Origin: Antennarius striatus
Taxonomy: Eukaryota > Chordata > Actinopteri > Lophiiformes > Antennariidae
Length of the DNA: 64,000 nucleotides
Assembly: GCF_040054535.1 (NCBI RefSeq)
Contig: NC_090796.1
Span: forward strand, 9,422,501 to 9,486,500
Reading direction: 5' to 3'
Shown: positions 1-36,300 of the stretch, one piece after another
How positions within the stretch are numbered: position 1 is the stretch's first letter
Layout: each line of letters begins with the position of its first letter
Position numbers and translations under genes: made by a program
The notes under the pieces: model-generated
Databases searched by the model: none
What the model was told of the DNA's origin: nothing
What the model saw: the letters and a program-made list of their open reading frames with translations, nothing else

Positions 1-257
1 TTTGTATAGTAAGACTAGTAAGTATATGCGAGATGTAAATCAGTGTGTTCGAATTCCAGACATTACTGAGTTTAGGCTGGAAATGCTACAAGTCATCATC
101 AGTGATGACTTGTAGCATAACAATGACTAAAGCTGTATATTGTACATAAATCATACACTAAATAATTTAAGAATTGCATATATTTAATAAATCACGATTC
201 ATCTGAAAAGTTACCTTATCATTATGTACATTTCCCAGTTTGGGATAAATAAAGTAT

Positions 258-592
<335 letters not shown>

Positions 593-934
593 TTAACCAA
601 TCTCAAAGATTGGCATGGCAAAACTAGAGAACGAGTATTCAGATATTTTACATCTCATGCTGTGTTGAATAAAGCAAAAAAGTTATGTAGTTAACATTTT
701 TGACGAGAACACAAAATGTCATTTTTTTGTGGAGATATTGCCATGTACGTAACAATAGAAGTCTAATCTGTAAATTTAATCTGTAATTAATACTATGACA
801 TTAAGTTGTTTTGCAGACACCTTCAAGGAATCTTTCTCCTAAAGAATGAAGCACATGTAACATGCACATGTAACATATACATTTTTCAAATTTGTGGCAT
901 ACCTTCTGACAGGTGACACAGGTGACTGTGCAGC

Positions 935-940
935 TATAAA
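935..940 (+). promoter_or_regulatory. candidate TATA box of the polyserase gene
   Basis: TATAAA lies 34 bases before the initiator ATG at 974. If used, transcription would start near 965 and leave a leader of only about 10 bases, which is short but possible. This is a sequence match with plausible spacing only; no start-site data are visible. Confidence 0.4.
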
Positions 941-973
941 TTGGGGAAGAGATGAGAGTGTTGCAGTTGCACG

Positions 974-22698
<21,725 letters not shown>

Positions 22699-23512
22699 TC
22701 TTCAACCGGTAAAATACATTTCTCTTATTTACCATTGTTTCTGCAGTACGTCGGTGTTGTTGTCATCAACAATGAATTCTCTGTTTTTATATTTGCAGGA
22801 TGATGACGGCAGCCTTCTGTTGTGTAAATCAAACTCATCTTGGCTATTAAATGGCTGTTGTGACGACGGGTGGGGGAAAATCAGTCCGTGCTGATATCCA
22901 GGTGTTTGCCAAAACCTCAACAATCCGATACTTCAGTGACTTGCTGTCTCCTGAAGCAGCAAAAAATAATGCACCTGGTTTTACCTTTTCTGCACTCCTA
23001 CTTTTGACCCTCCCCATTATCTGGATATTCCTGCAGTCATGATGTTAATTGACCAGGGTGCTCAAAGGAGCTCATGATTGTACTTAAAAGTTAAAATGAG
23101 TTTAGTTTGAACACAATTTGCAAACCTCCATTTGTTTTCTGTCATTTTATCTAAAATTCTTAAGAATTTGTATTTTATAAAGCCAATGACTTTTTTTTTG
23201 TATGCTAACGGAACATGCCTTTTTCGAAAGTGTGAAAGTGAGTCCATGACATGAGGGACACTTTTGTCATGTGTTCTCCATTCAATTGTCTTTCCACAAA
23301 AATGTCATGTATAAAATTAATATGTATGTGATTTATATTAAATATTGATGAAGCATTAAATACCTGACTTTTCATATTTTCACTTACTCAGATTAATATG
23401 TCACATTTTTTAATTTTGATCATGTTTGTCCACTAGACTTTCCTTCAGTGAATGACATGCCCCGACAGAATCAAATAATCCTACACAATTATTCAACCCA
23501 TAAAACAAAAGC

Positions 23513-23526
23513 AATAAAGGAATAAA
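23513..23526 (+). terminator. candidate poly(A) signals, plus strand
   Basis: Two AATAAA hexamers (23513–23518 and 23521–23526), the first strong candidates after the polyserase stop. They lie within 25 bases of the minus-strand signal of the converging integrin gene. Confidence 0.4.
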
Positions 23527-23544
23527 CTCTGAAAATATCAATGA

Positions 23545-23550
23545 TTTATT
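23545..23550 (-). terminator. candidate poly(A) signal of the integrin gene
   Basis: TTTATT on the plus strand is AATAAA on the minus strand, about 770 bases after the integrin stop codon. Other TTTATT hexamers occur closer to the gene (for example near 23,733), so the real end is uncertain. Confidence 0.35.
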
Positions 23551-24171
23551 TGTTGTAAACATAGTCATAAATAGTAAACATGAAAGGTGATATACACCAG
23601 ACTACTTTCAGCTCCAACAGCTACAGTTTAATTTAAATGTTTTTAAGACGAAATATATAAGACAAAAATATAAACAGGGAACAAAAACTTGATTGACTAA
23701 ATCCGTTTATAAAGGGAAAAAAAACACTTTGTTTATTCACCATACAATCAATTCAACAAATCAAAATGTTGACTTTAAAAAAAAAAGAAATTAATGCAAA
23801 TGTTTGTTATTATAGACAAACATTTTGCTACAGGGTTGAAAAATGGTTTTAGAATATTGTTTCTAAAAAACTCATGACATACTTACCCTATAATTACTTT
23901 AAGTACAAATCAAAATAATGAATCCTCAGTGTATCACTTACCATAAAATAAAAGATTAAGTGATTAAAATATTGCACACTGGTTACTAACCTTGTTTAGT
24001 GATGAGAGTGCTTAGAAACGTGAGCACTTGAAGCATGGTATTCCATTTTCTAACTTTGAATAATTTTTCAGGACCTGTGCAATAATCACTTTTCATTGTC
24101 TTCTAAGTTGTCACCTCTCATCAGTTTGTGACTGTTAATTTGATGTTTAGACTTCGAATTAAAAAGCAACA

Positions 24172-24232
24172 GAGAGAGTGGGCCACATACAAAGCCCAAT
24201 GGCCTGTGGGCCATAGTTTGCCCATGCCTGTT
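24172..24232 (-). mobile_element. hAT-like transposon end fragment
   Basis: The stretch GTGGGCCACATACAAAGCCC … GTTTGCCCATGCCTG is the reverse complement of the CAGGxxTGGGCAAACTxxGGCCC type of terminal sequence found on many hAT elements. Only one end is present. Confidence 0.5.
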
Positions 24233-24320
24233 TTAGAACTCTGAAGTTTTCTATTTAAATAATCAAAAGCAGTCTTGTGGTGTTAGAACTGTGTTGCTGG
24301 ACACAGACATGATTTTATAC

Positions 24321-27300
24321 TTATTCTGGTGTTGGACAACCTCCATTAGTCCCCAGTTCTCCTGCTTCTCCGGTCTTGTCATTAATCATGTCTTGGTACT
24401 TGCTCTTGAAAAACCCAGCCTGAATTATAAAAAAAAGAAAACAGTCATATCATACAACAGTTATATCATACATAAACGTAAAGACGCAAACCTGTTGTAT
24501 GATCACTGGAATTAGCATGTGAACAGTAGCTCACCTTATATAGGCCTATTGTGATTAAAGCTACTAGAGCTAACCCTCCTAGGGAACCTCCAATAATCTC
24601 TGTGGTGAAGTCTGGTTCAGGATACACTTCAACCTCTGCCACAATCTAAGGGATTAAAAATAGTCATAATGAGAATTACAACGTGGGTTGATTTCAAGGT
24701 CTTTAAAAGCATAAAATGGAAATTATTCTGTGATCACCTGGCGAACAGGAGGGTTATAATCTGATCCGGTTGAAAAGAAGATGAACTGACTTCTGTCATA
24801 CTCCAGAGTTGCTGTGCTGGTCAAGAAGAATTTTGCAGCTTGGAGTCCAATCTGTTTGAGACATATTGGACATGTGAGGTTATTTATTTGATGTTTTATG
24901 CTATTCCACAATTAATAAAAATCCCGAATTTTTTTTACATTTTTGGCCAGGATCAAATATAATCAAAATTATTTTAAATGCCAACAAAAAGTATAATCTG
25001 AGTTGACCTTGGTCAATAATGTAAATATAAAAATTACCTGCTTTTTTTCCCTAAACTTTATATATTAGGTTTTCTTCAGAAATTGCACAATTATACAAAC
25101 CGTTCACAGCGTAAAACATAAACTATGTTGTGTAATCCTGTAAAAAATCCTGTACAAATAAAAAACAAAAAAACAAAAAAAATATTAAAACAACTACATT
25201 AGAACAGAATAAGGACCCCCCGCAGAGAAATTCTATTCTTTTCAAGTTTGAGACAGGAAAGAGTGTCCCTGAGCCAGTGTATATGGAAAGGTGGCCGGGG
25301 TGCCTTCCACTTAAGTAAAATAAGTCTCCTGGCCAAAATCGTCATAAAGGCTAAAGAGTCTTTTTGAGAGGAGCACAAGACTGATGGTCCTGAGACAACC
25401 TCAAACAGAGCACACAAGGGGTTGGGTCAATCTTTCTTCCAATCACTTGTGAAGCAGTAGCAAACACCTCACTCCACTAACTATGCAGCCGAGGATATGA
25501 CCAGAACATATGCATATGGTCAGCAGGTGACTGATGGCACCTGTCACAAGTTGAAGAGACAAAGCTGTACATTTTACATAGGCGGACCTTGATATAATAA
25601 ACACGATGAACAAGTTTACACTGTATAAGAGAGTGCCTTGCACAAATAGAAGATTTATGCACCTGTGCTTAGACTTGTGACCAAAGTTCATCAGATATAG
25701 GCTCCCCTATACAGTGGTACCTCTACTTACGAAATTAATTGGTTCTGGAAGAAATTTCGTAAGTAGAAAATTTCATAAGAAATTTCAACAGAAATGCCCT
25801 AATCCGTTCCAAGCCCCCAAAAATTCAGACGTAAATGTTTCATAAAGCATAAAGATTAATCAAAACATGTAACAATTACATGTTACAATTAGATTATTAC
25901 ACAATAAGTGAGAGTTGTGCTTAATGTAAAAAACAAAGAATAGAGTAATGAATAAAAATGATGGTCATTTACCTGCTAACTGCTGTCCTTGTTTTTTTAC
26001 CCTCTTTGGTTCATGCGCTCTTGCATCACCATGCCGAACAACAAAGTGAATTCCAGTCCTCCTTTTGAACTTCTCAAACCACCCACGCATAGCCTTAAAC
26101 TCCTTAATAACGTGGCGATTTTAGACGCATTATGGCCATATTCTTTGGCGAGATCAACCAAACGCATCCCTTTTTCATGCTTTTCTATTATCTCTTGCTT
26201 TGTTTGTACGGACAAAAACGTTTTGTTTCCTCTTTTCTCCATCACTTTCTTGGGGTCCATAGTCAATACTCTAAAAGTTAATATTTTCACGTAAAACTAT
26301 CACAACACCTCATGGGCCGAGGGCCGAATGACAAGGGCGCTCTATAGACACCTACCTAGCTACACATAGAGGTCCATCTTGGCCAATGACATGCCAGGAT
26401 GCTAGGTAATAGCCAATGGCAGAGCAGCTGTAAGAATGTTGCATTCAAGAACCTTTTGGAGCTGTGAGTAGTAGCTCATTCTGTAATTTTACCTTTCGTA
26501 TCTTGAAATTTCTTTCGTAACTAGAGGCAATATTTTCCTGTTGAGGCGTTTCCTAAATTGGAAATTTCTTATGAAGAGACGTTCTTAAGTAAAGGTACCA
26601 CTGTATCTCCCTCCCAAGGGGTCCTTATTGAACTTAAAGACTTTGTACTCATCAGGTTTAAACGATAATAGAGAACTGAAATAGAGTCTTTCAGCTTAGA
26701 AACAGGCAAGAGCAAAGCATCTATGTCAGAGTTCTCGGGTAAAGTAGGAAAAGGTGGGGAGTTACTTTGAACAAAGCATAACAGTCTCAAGGCGCAAAGC
26801 CAGACCTTCAGATAATAATTTAAAATCCATATTCAGAAGACTTGTGGGTCGATATGAGGAACATTGAAGAGGATTACCTGCTCTATCCATCCAGAGCTAA
26901 GGTTGGCAGAGATGGTGTACTGTTTTCTGTCCAGTTCAACCATGAACCTGTTGCACTTGAACACTCGGCACTGGGCTACAGAACAGTCCTTTAAGAGGCA
27001 GAAAGCATCAGGCATGAAAACCCCAATGGGCTGAAGTCAATAGTTGTCTGAATATAAAGTCATGATAGAGCGTCATCACCAATTAGCTCATAAGAGCCAG
27101 AAGAAAAGTCATGGTCAGTCAAAATATACTATTTCTATTCAGACATATAATATTAATAATAAAGATAATGATAATGATAATAGAAATGATGGTGATAGTA
27201 GTGATAATAATAATAACAATAATAATAATAAACAATATTGTTGTTGTTGTTTTTATTTCCAGTTCTTACTTAGACATACAGTAGTAGAGGCATACAGTAC

Positions 27301-30300
27301 TCACCACTAACTTATTTTTCTGTATATGAGCAATAAAATCGGTGACATTAGCTTCTTCATGTTCATCACTTTGACAATCTGGAAACTGAAACAAAGCCAA
27401 GAGGTCAGGGGGTCAACATCCATCCATCCATTTATCCATCCATCCATCACTAATTTCCAAGCTACCAGACTGTTCGAATCCACCCAGATGTCTTTATCTC
27501 CAAGCTTCACCGGCACCCTGATCACCAAAGTGACGTTGAATGCTCTGAGATCATTTTTAAACTAAAAGAGAGGGGAAAAGATGAGTAACTGAGTGTTAAA
27601 GTGAAAGTTGGTCAAGTATTACCCATATTATGATTACAGTAATATATGATTAATAAGAGATGATTACCACAATTGATTGGTTGACTGGTTTCTGCAAGTC
27701 ATTCTTCCCAAAAGTAAAATTGTTGTAGCTGAGGGAGCTAAATAGATATATGAAACATATAGTAAATATTAGAAACTGTAAGGTGAGAATTATTAAAATC
27801 TTTTTAATCCACCCTCACGCAGGATGTCACAAACCTTTCAATCGTGACAAAAATGCTGTGCTTCACATCAATCCATTTCTTTTTATACAGATTGCTTAAA
27901 CTAGAATGTTCCTGATTGTCACTAAAAAGGACGTAAAGAAACATTATTTGTAGGAGTATTGCATTCATCCACCTGCCTGTCTCTGTATTCATGCAACTGA
28001 AGAGTACCTGGTAGCATTTGCAGTGACAAAAATTCTCCCGCCAAGCTGATTACTGTTGTCAATCCCATAGGAGACAATGAACAAAACCTGAAATGGAATG
28101 AAAGACACATTTCTGCCTGCCACTTTTTGTCAAAGAAATGAGAAATGATACCTATGTGTAAAGAACAAACCTCAGCATTGCTCTTGAAAATAGGCCTGTT
28201 AATGGTACAATCTGTTTCTCCAAAAGCCAAAGAAAAGCCATCCTTATTGTCCATTGAGTCACACTCGATTTGTCCCTTTATTAAAAACAAATTAAGGCAT
28301 AAAATAATATTGGATCCCTTCATTGAAGAAAGACATTTAGAAAGACATTATGTAATTGTTCCCTGTTAACGCCAGATCTTGTTTATTACATACATGAGAC
28401 TAATGTTATGTTTTGACATCCAAATCTATTTCCTTAGTATATCAGTTATGTACAAATAATGACTGACAAGTCCGAGTCGCACTCATAACAATGGATATTA
28501 GAGAGTGAAAATATAGTGATAAAAAGTTCTCAAAAAGCAAATGGCCTCATTTTGGGCTGGTGCATATAGTTCTGCAAAATAATTAAATAAATATGTAAAT
28601 TAATAAATAAGTAAATACATAAATAAATAACTTTTTGGACACTTTTTGTAATTTCACAAAAATAAACCAAATGCCAGAAAGAGACAAAGTTTTATGTAAA
28701 TTTTATGGAACCACAAGAAGATAGATGGACTAAAGCCATTCTTATACTCTACTCCCTTGTGGCAGTGGAACTGCTGTTTGATGGCACAGCTAGCCAGAAG
28801 TTAATTGAAACTCAGTTGATACTGATGCCTTACCTTCAGAGCTGTAAACTTTCTATAAGAGAGTCCAGCTGGGTATGTGAGAATGACACGGCTATTATAA
28901 GAATCTTCCTTGCTGTTCTTCACTGAAATGGTGACATCCAACAACTCATCAATCCCCACTTTCACCTCTGAGGAACTGACAAATAATGAGAGTAGGGAAA
29001 AGTAAAGACATATAACAAGATTTCCAGTCCATATCCATACTGTCTGTGGTTTGGTGAGTTTGCATGGTAACAGTATGAAAAGCAGGTGAGGCACGGCCTC
29101 ACCTGCCATCATGAAAGAAGAACAATAAAAAAAGGTTATTTTTATCCAGTGATGTGTATTATAAAGTTATTTTCTGTTTAACGTCACAAATTTTAGGTTA
29201 TTGTTACTCAAAATCACTGAATTTTCACATTTACCGCTGAAATACTGAGAAGAGACCTGCGGTGAGGCACCAGCCAGCCGAGCCTCACCATGGATTGCGC
29301 AAAGGCTCGACTAGCTGTGCTGGCATGCTATAGTGAGCCCGTAATGCTATCTTTCTATATGTCGCTATTAAAATGTTCAAACATGTTTGCTCTATGAACT
29401 AAATTCCCATAATTTAGCCAATGTATATAATGTACAGTGTTTTTTTGTCAACAACTGTATGTGTGTAACATCTTTCATGATTTGACCGGTCCTGAAACCA
29501 CTTGAAAAAGGCATCAAGTGAGGCACAACAGTTCCCCAGCCTCATGGTAGAGGGCGCTGGTGATCCCAGGGATTCGGCCAAGGAGTCTTCTTCCTCGGCC
29601 GTAGAAAAAGTGACAGCAAACTACAATCCACTGTATCAGCGAGTCAAGTGCAGCAATTCATTTGTTTTCCACCTGCCTTGCCTTACTATAAAAATGGAGG
29701 ATTACGTATCTCAACTCAAAATCTTTTGTTCAGAAGTAGCGGCGCATGGACTTCATTTATAAGTAAACGTAACATATACATGTACAAACATGTAGGAAAC
29801 AACACAAATTTTTTTTAATCAAATGTGCTAATCATGTGTTACAGTTTGTACGTGTTAGTAATTCTGCTCTGAGACTTTAAAAATGACCTGTTGCTGATTA
29901 AATGGTGAATAAGCTAGACTGTAGGTTTATATTTTTCTAAATCTAATTATGGTGAAATTGGTGCCTCACCGCACGTCACTGCAATGAATCCATATAATTT
30001 ATTATTTGAACTTAAGTTGTGGTAGATTGAGGAACTAGTAAGAGGAACCGATGTAGTCAGGAAGTGCAGACTGAGGAAGAGGTCATTCTGAAGAAAGTTT
30101 GAAATAAATTAAGACAAGCAAAAGTGTGAGGAAAGGGCTTGTTTTGCAACATGATGGTTACAAAAAATGGAGAAAAGACAGACATGATCATGTAGAGGAG
30201 AGCTACCATTAACGGCTGCAGCTGACGTGGTTTTCTAGTTCAGTGGCTGCTCAACATTGACAATTTTTTTGAAATGAAAAAAAGTGAACTTGGGCAGACA

Positions 30301-33300
30301 CCCAGTTGCTTGGCAGTTAGGGTACTAGGCTTTTGGTAGGCACCTTGAAACCAGCTTATACATTTCCCTCCACATAGACATATTGAGTAATAGTCTGGTG
30401 TAAAAAGATAACTCAAGACAGTGAGAAAGCTAACATGTCCAATAGTTATTGATACATGTCTCTGTTCCCCAACGCACATAGTTAAATAGTTAATATGTAA
30501 ACTAGATCAAACCTCCAAGTGACTTCCCAGTTTTGTAGCTCACCTGGTGAAGTTGAAGTCTACTTGCAAATTGTCAATGCATTCGTTGTCAGGACCACAG
30601 TTGATTTCAAATCTGAGCTATGGAAGTGAGTAGAAAGTATGTTGAGACGAGTGAAATTGAATAGTCACACAGAAAAGGTACTGGCAATTCTTTTAAAGTC
30701 CATGTTTGCTTAATATTTTGATAGACCATGTGTAATAAGTACGGTGAAAAACATGGTTTTGTAAGGGATTTACAAAACGGATTTCATAAAAACAGTTAAA
30801 TATCTATAAATTTTAGTATGAATTTCTGTTATAGGAAATCACAGATGTCTTGCTTGTGCCACGGGATGGGTACTTGCACATTTGTGAAGCCACCATTTAT
30901 GCTGAAAGGTATCTTGAAAACGTTTTGCCTCTCATCTAAGAGACTTCTTCAATTCAAAACTTCTTCAGTTCAGAACTACAGTACATATAAACTTATAGGT
31001 AGTGTATTGTATGACTGCATGGTTTTGTATTTTTAGAACGTTAGTAGTTTATCCTTTTAAATATGAAATAGCTTGCTTTGGAGATATTCTGTAGATAGAA
31101 GTGGAAATTTGCAAATCATTTAATAGCATCTGATATGTATTGATTTGACTTTGCAGCTTTTTGTCATTAGTATATAATCTGTTTAAAAAATGACATTACT
31201 TACAGCATGAAAAGATGTGGTCTGAGCCTGCTCAGCAAGACTTGAGCGGAGATTGGTTTCAGAAGGCAAACTGTCAAAGGTAAAGCTGAGTTCATTGTAA
31301 AGTGCATTGAGAGAATCTTCTGGGCAAACCTGCATAAAGAGGAAGCTACTATGAAATACAGTTAATGAAGATTTGTGTGGGTCTTTGAGACAATGAAAGT
31401 TCATTGAGTTACAGTCTTCATATTATGTAGAACCTGAATTCCACCTGATCTGATTATTGAACACATAAAACAACTCACTTCAACAAAGAAGTTCACAGTG
31501 CGGCACTGTCGCTGTTTTAAGTCAAGAACAAGTGACCCCCTGTCCACTCGTTCCTTCTCACTGATATAGGCTCGATTTCTTGGGGACTTGCGGGTCCCAT
31601 CAAGTGTTAGAGTGTAATTAATCCTTGCTTGAGCTGAAATGGATTATTATTCCCACAAAGTTAGTTACAAAAACACACACATGTATTTAAAAGATGGACA
31701 ACAGATGATCAGGAACCTTCGTCCACTGGAGAATGTCTGGTCATCATAAAGCAAATTGTGGCTGTGTTTTCCAATGGCTCTGAGCGATCACAATTTTGAG
31801 TAGAGATTTGGTTTGGCATGAAAGACACTGAAGCTTCCACCATTACTATTGGCTTCGACCTGAAAATTGACAGAGCAGAAAAATGCATGAAAATGCAAAT
31901 TGATTTTTTTTTTTTAGACCAACATCTAATCAGGAATGACATAACTCAAAACGACATAAGTCTGGACTGTGGGCCAATCACAACTCGAGGTCGGGTTTTA
32001 TTTACCCCAAGCCTAATGTCTATCATTGTGTTCCATTTGGCTCGCTATACATAACATAAACTGAGCATTGCAGTTCCTTTTCTCAACTCTTGGAGGCAAC
32101 GTTGTGTTTCATGTCTATCAGCTGCCTTAAACCTTTAAAGAAGACAAGTAGGTAATGGACCAAACACCTGCTGTGTGATGACAGTACTTTTGCTCTGTAG
32201 GGGTTGTCCAACCTTACCTGCCATACATTCTGAGATGACGTACTTGAGGGACTGTTGGCCTTCAGACAGGTTCACATTATCAAATCTAGTCTTCTCTACA
32301 AAGTTTGGATACTCCTGTATTAGACTTACCTGATGAAGACAATTTTGCCCTTGGAACCCACAGTTAAGTCAGGCAGACCGTCCCCACTAAGGTCAATAGA
32401 TGACTGACTGATTGAAATGCCAAAGAACCTCAGTCCTGACTCAACCTCATTGCCAGCAATCCTCTATAAAAATGGAAATATTTCACTTAATCAAACTGAC
32501 AATTGTACAAAATTTATTTAGAATACTGTGAAACAGGAATTCATACTGTGAACCTATGAACCTTTTCTGGGGCTTATTTTATCTTGCTCACCTGTGACGA
32601 AGCAAGACTAATTTTTCCTCTTCCTTCTCCATGGAATACGTAGATGCTGCCTTGACCATCGTTCTCCAAAGGTGCTCCAACGGCCAAATCATTGAAACCA
32701 TCTCGGTTCAGATCAGGTAGTACAGCAAGAGAGGATCCAAACCTCCCTTTATCAGATGCATACCCTCTCAATACCAATGGAGAGAGTAAATGACATTCTA
32801 TATTCTGATGAAAAAAGAGAAACCTGATATTGAAAGTCTCTGTGATTTTAAGATTAATGGAGTAACATTATGGATATTATCGTCATTTACCAAACCATAT
32901 AAGTTGCACACGTAAACTCTTCCTTCCCTGTCAGTGTCCAAGTACATGGGGGCAGATATGAAGACAAGATCAGTGTAGGTGTCTCTATCCACATCCATGG
33001 TACAAACCTCTGCTCCAAAATATTCACCAACCTGAAACTGTAAACAACAATTCATCCAATTGTAAAAAGAATTAAATGGCTTCATTTAGAAAATATGTAT
33101 TAATATTTTCCACATTGTCTTTCAAACACATACCTGCCATGGATAGGGATCAATGATTTGGTTTTGGCCATTACTCTGAACAGTCATCACAATACCTCTG
33201 TGTTGGTATCTTGGTGCACCAATAACAGTCAAAGAGTCTTGTCTCGTTATGGCAACTGCCATGGAGTACCCTAGCATTTAAAAAAAAAAAATCAAACAGT

Positions 33301-36300
33301 ATATTAAAGTGTCCAAAGTTTGACCAACCTTGAACAAGTTTTATTCTAACTTTGGTGATAGGTGAATTTTTTTCTTCTGAATATTTTTGGAGTCCACGCC
33401 GTGTACATGATGGCATGTATTTGTGTTACTCCATCAATATCTACCATACCCAGATAACTGTCTGCCTCCAAAAACGTTGGCTCATAAGATCTCTCCATCT
33501 TGCTTTTGCTTGTATATTGTACGTATCCTCCCCTCCACTGGTTGGCACCAACCATAGCTATCTGTATTCCCTGCAATGTGTTCACCAAATAACTTTATCC
33601 AAAGAAAAGGCAACACCAATAATCATGTAGGACTGTGTAGTTTGCAGTCGCGTGTATTATTTTTCTTTTACTACACTGAACATTGATTATTTTACTCACC
33701 TCGGGAGCGTATGCTGCACTGAATCCATCTTGAGACAATTCCTTTTTTAATGACTCTCCACCTGATTGAGATCCTGTAGCGGCGATATTAATAAGCATAA
33801 ATATGTGGCCTCCATCTAAGATCCTCCACCCTCATTTGCGTTTATACCCACAGTCATATGAAATGGATTAACAGTGACAGAGTTCCAAGTAATAATTGCT
33901 GATGAATTTCTTGATTGTAAAGTATTTCAGAATATTTTCAAGCATTTTCTCTTTTAAAAATCAATAACTGTTAGGTTTCAAAAGAGCAACTTTGATAAAC
34001 AACATTAAACGTGTATTGTTGTTAGATTTTGCGTAATACGTGATTATTTTCATACCTTCAATGGAGAAGATCCTGTCCTGCAAATTCTGCCTTATTATGC
34101 TAAGTGCGTCAAAGTTCTTTACTCGAAACACATGGTTTGCTGAAGGTAATGATGCAATGGTGTTCAGTTCCTCTTTTGCTTTGTCTTTGGAAAATGAACT
34201 CCCGACCTAGGGATGGTAATATTAACAGAAGTTGTACTTTGTAATAGAGTTGATTTGTGTGCATTGATGTAAACCATTGGCTCTTTTTATAGTACCAACT
34301 CTCACATTGACTGGAAGTAATTTAATGTGCCAAAATTCCAATAGCTACAGTGAACATGTTACATTATTTAAACCAGGTAGTGCATTCAGTAAAATATATA
34401 GAACAATGTGAGTTTTTTTTTCCTGAGTGTTACATGAAAATGGAGAACGTTGTTAGAACCATTTGGCCAAAAATAACCTTCAAATATGAACTAGATTTCC
34501 AATCTTAATTTCCCTTCGGGGATTATAACAGTGTATTACATTAAATTTAATTTTAAAAAACTAAAATTTAGGAGAGTCAACATACATGATTATTATACTA
34601 AGACAATGTAAAATGATCTCCAGGTACCAATTGTGTAACTGGTTGGTTAGGTTGAACATATGTTTTCCTGTGAGTAATTTGTTCTTATTATGTTAAGCTA
34701 ATACTCAGGATCCATTTCAAATCCAGCTCTTTGTTAACATATTGTCAGAGACATTTTTGGCACTTGACACTGACTCAGGAATCTATTTTTAAAATCTGCA
34801 CACATTTTCATGCTAAGCTTCTGGTTCTATTGTATTAAGAATGAAGTATAGTTTGTTAAACATTTTCACATTAATTTTTTTTTTCATTTTATCATCTGCA
34901 TTGTCCTTCTGCTAAAATCAGCGTGCAAATTCTTGACCTGCTTTTAAACTTTCATTCAAGTCCTATGTACTAATGAAGAGAACTTTCTTCAAAATCAATA
35001 ACATGATTACATTTCAACCTCTCATCTCTTTCAAAACTTTTGAATGGTATGTTATTTACAGATATAAACACTGATGTGACTTACCCCAATAGCAAATCGA
35101 ACAATGTTTTTCTTTTCAGCTAATTCTTTTGCTGCTGGTAAAAAATCGTGGTCATTTGATTCTCCATCTGTTATAACTATCAAAACTTTCTTTGCATTTG
35201 GTCTGGAGCCTCGTCTTGGAGAGAATACATCTTGTCTGTCAAAAGAAAAATTGCTTTCAATACATGTTGTTTAAGTCAATTACTGTATATAGTGTTAACA
35301 CATGTTTGCATATATATAAAGTCCAAAAAATTGATGATTCATTTACCTCCAGTGATAAGACATCAAAACAGTTTTTATTTTGTTATACAAGCTTTAAAAT
35401 AGAAATCTCAGAGATGTTTGAGGAAAATGAACAATCTTTTTCGGAATAATGCTATTGTTATATTTTAAAGTCCTTTCAGTGTTTTCCCTTCGCCATCCTT
35501 TTTTAATGCTTCCTGTATTCCAACCACAGCTATGCTGGACATTTGGTCATCCTCCAATGCTCTCTGGTGTTTGAAGAGCAGCTACCTGCACATGTTATAG
35601 ATACAGTATGTCCCACATTGCTTTCACCAGCAGCTGCTGGCTGTACTTGATTTTCAGAAGTTGAACCCTAGGCTGGAGGGAGCTGAAAAACCTTTTTGTG
35701 TCTGGACAGACATAATCAAACTTTTAATATCTCCACTGCCATATCTCAAATCCTACCAGTGCCAGAAGACCTTATTCTGTAAATATTCACTTCCTCATGC
35801 TACATTAAGTAGTAGTATGTGCTGTAAGATGGAAGGGCTCTTCAGTCAAGTCGAAAACCCACCTTCATGAAAATCATACATTCATCTTCTCCAAGCCAAT
35901 AATCACGTTACAGTTAAACTGAAGAAAAATATGATGTTGATTTCCAGACTGAGCATAAAATCAACATTAGTTCCACAGCAGTATCATAACAGCACTTACA
36001 CAACTTGTGTGATGGCAGCAGCTGTGTATGTCCGTCCATGTAACTGAAAAATGTCACGTATTTGAGTTTTCCACTTTGTAGCGTCAAATGTATTGAAGTG
36101 ATAATGGATACTGAATCCTGTGGAGAACTGGGCTATGGCAAACTGCATAAAGGTAAAACATATGCATGCCAAATTATTCATTGGTATTAGTAAAAGAAGG
36201 AATTTCTTGAGGAAGAACTCGCAAAGTGAATACATTTATTACAAATATTAGGAATAAAATAAATTGATGATAGCATACCTTTGTTTGAGTTCCCAGCAAT

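Larger units (their letters stand above)
23043..24320. other. convergent intergenic region between polyserase and integrin
   Basis: No gene is seen. It contains 3'-flank sequence of the plus-strand protease and the probable 3' UTR of the minus-strand integrin. AATAAA sits at 23513–23518 and 23521–23526 (+), and TTTATT at 23545–23550 (AATAAA on −). A hAT-like fragment lies at about 24,172–24,232. Confidence 0.6.
25040..26830 (-). mobile_element. L1/Tx1-like LINE 3' fragment in integrin intron 27, split by a Tigger element
   Basis: On the minus strand, segments read like the end of a fish L1 ORF2 protein: SLIQCKLVHRVYYIKVRLCK, CDRCHQSPADHMHMFW and ARRLILLKWKAPRPP, followed by LEKNRISLRG. Stops and frameshifts interrupt them. 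A poly-T-rich stretch near 25,150–25,190 fits the A-rich 3' end. The element is interrupted at 25,712–26,603 by a DNA transposon and resumes to about 26,830. Confidence 0.7.

Noticed and set aside
29502-29762. 86-codon plus-strand open frame in integrin intron 19
   Set aside because: Lies within the putative DNA transposon 29,081–29,981 and shows no known domain.
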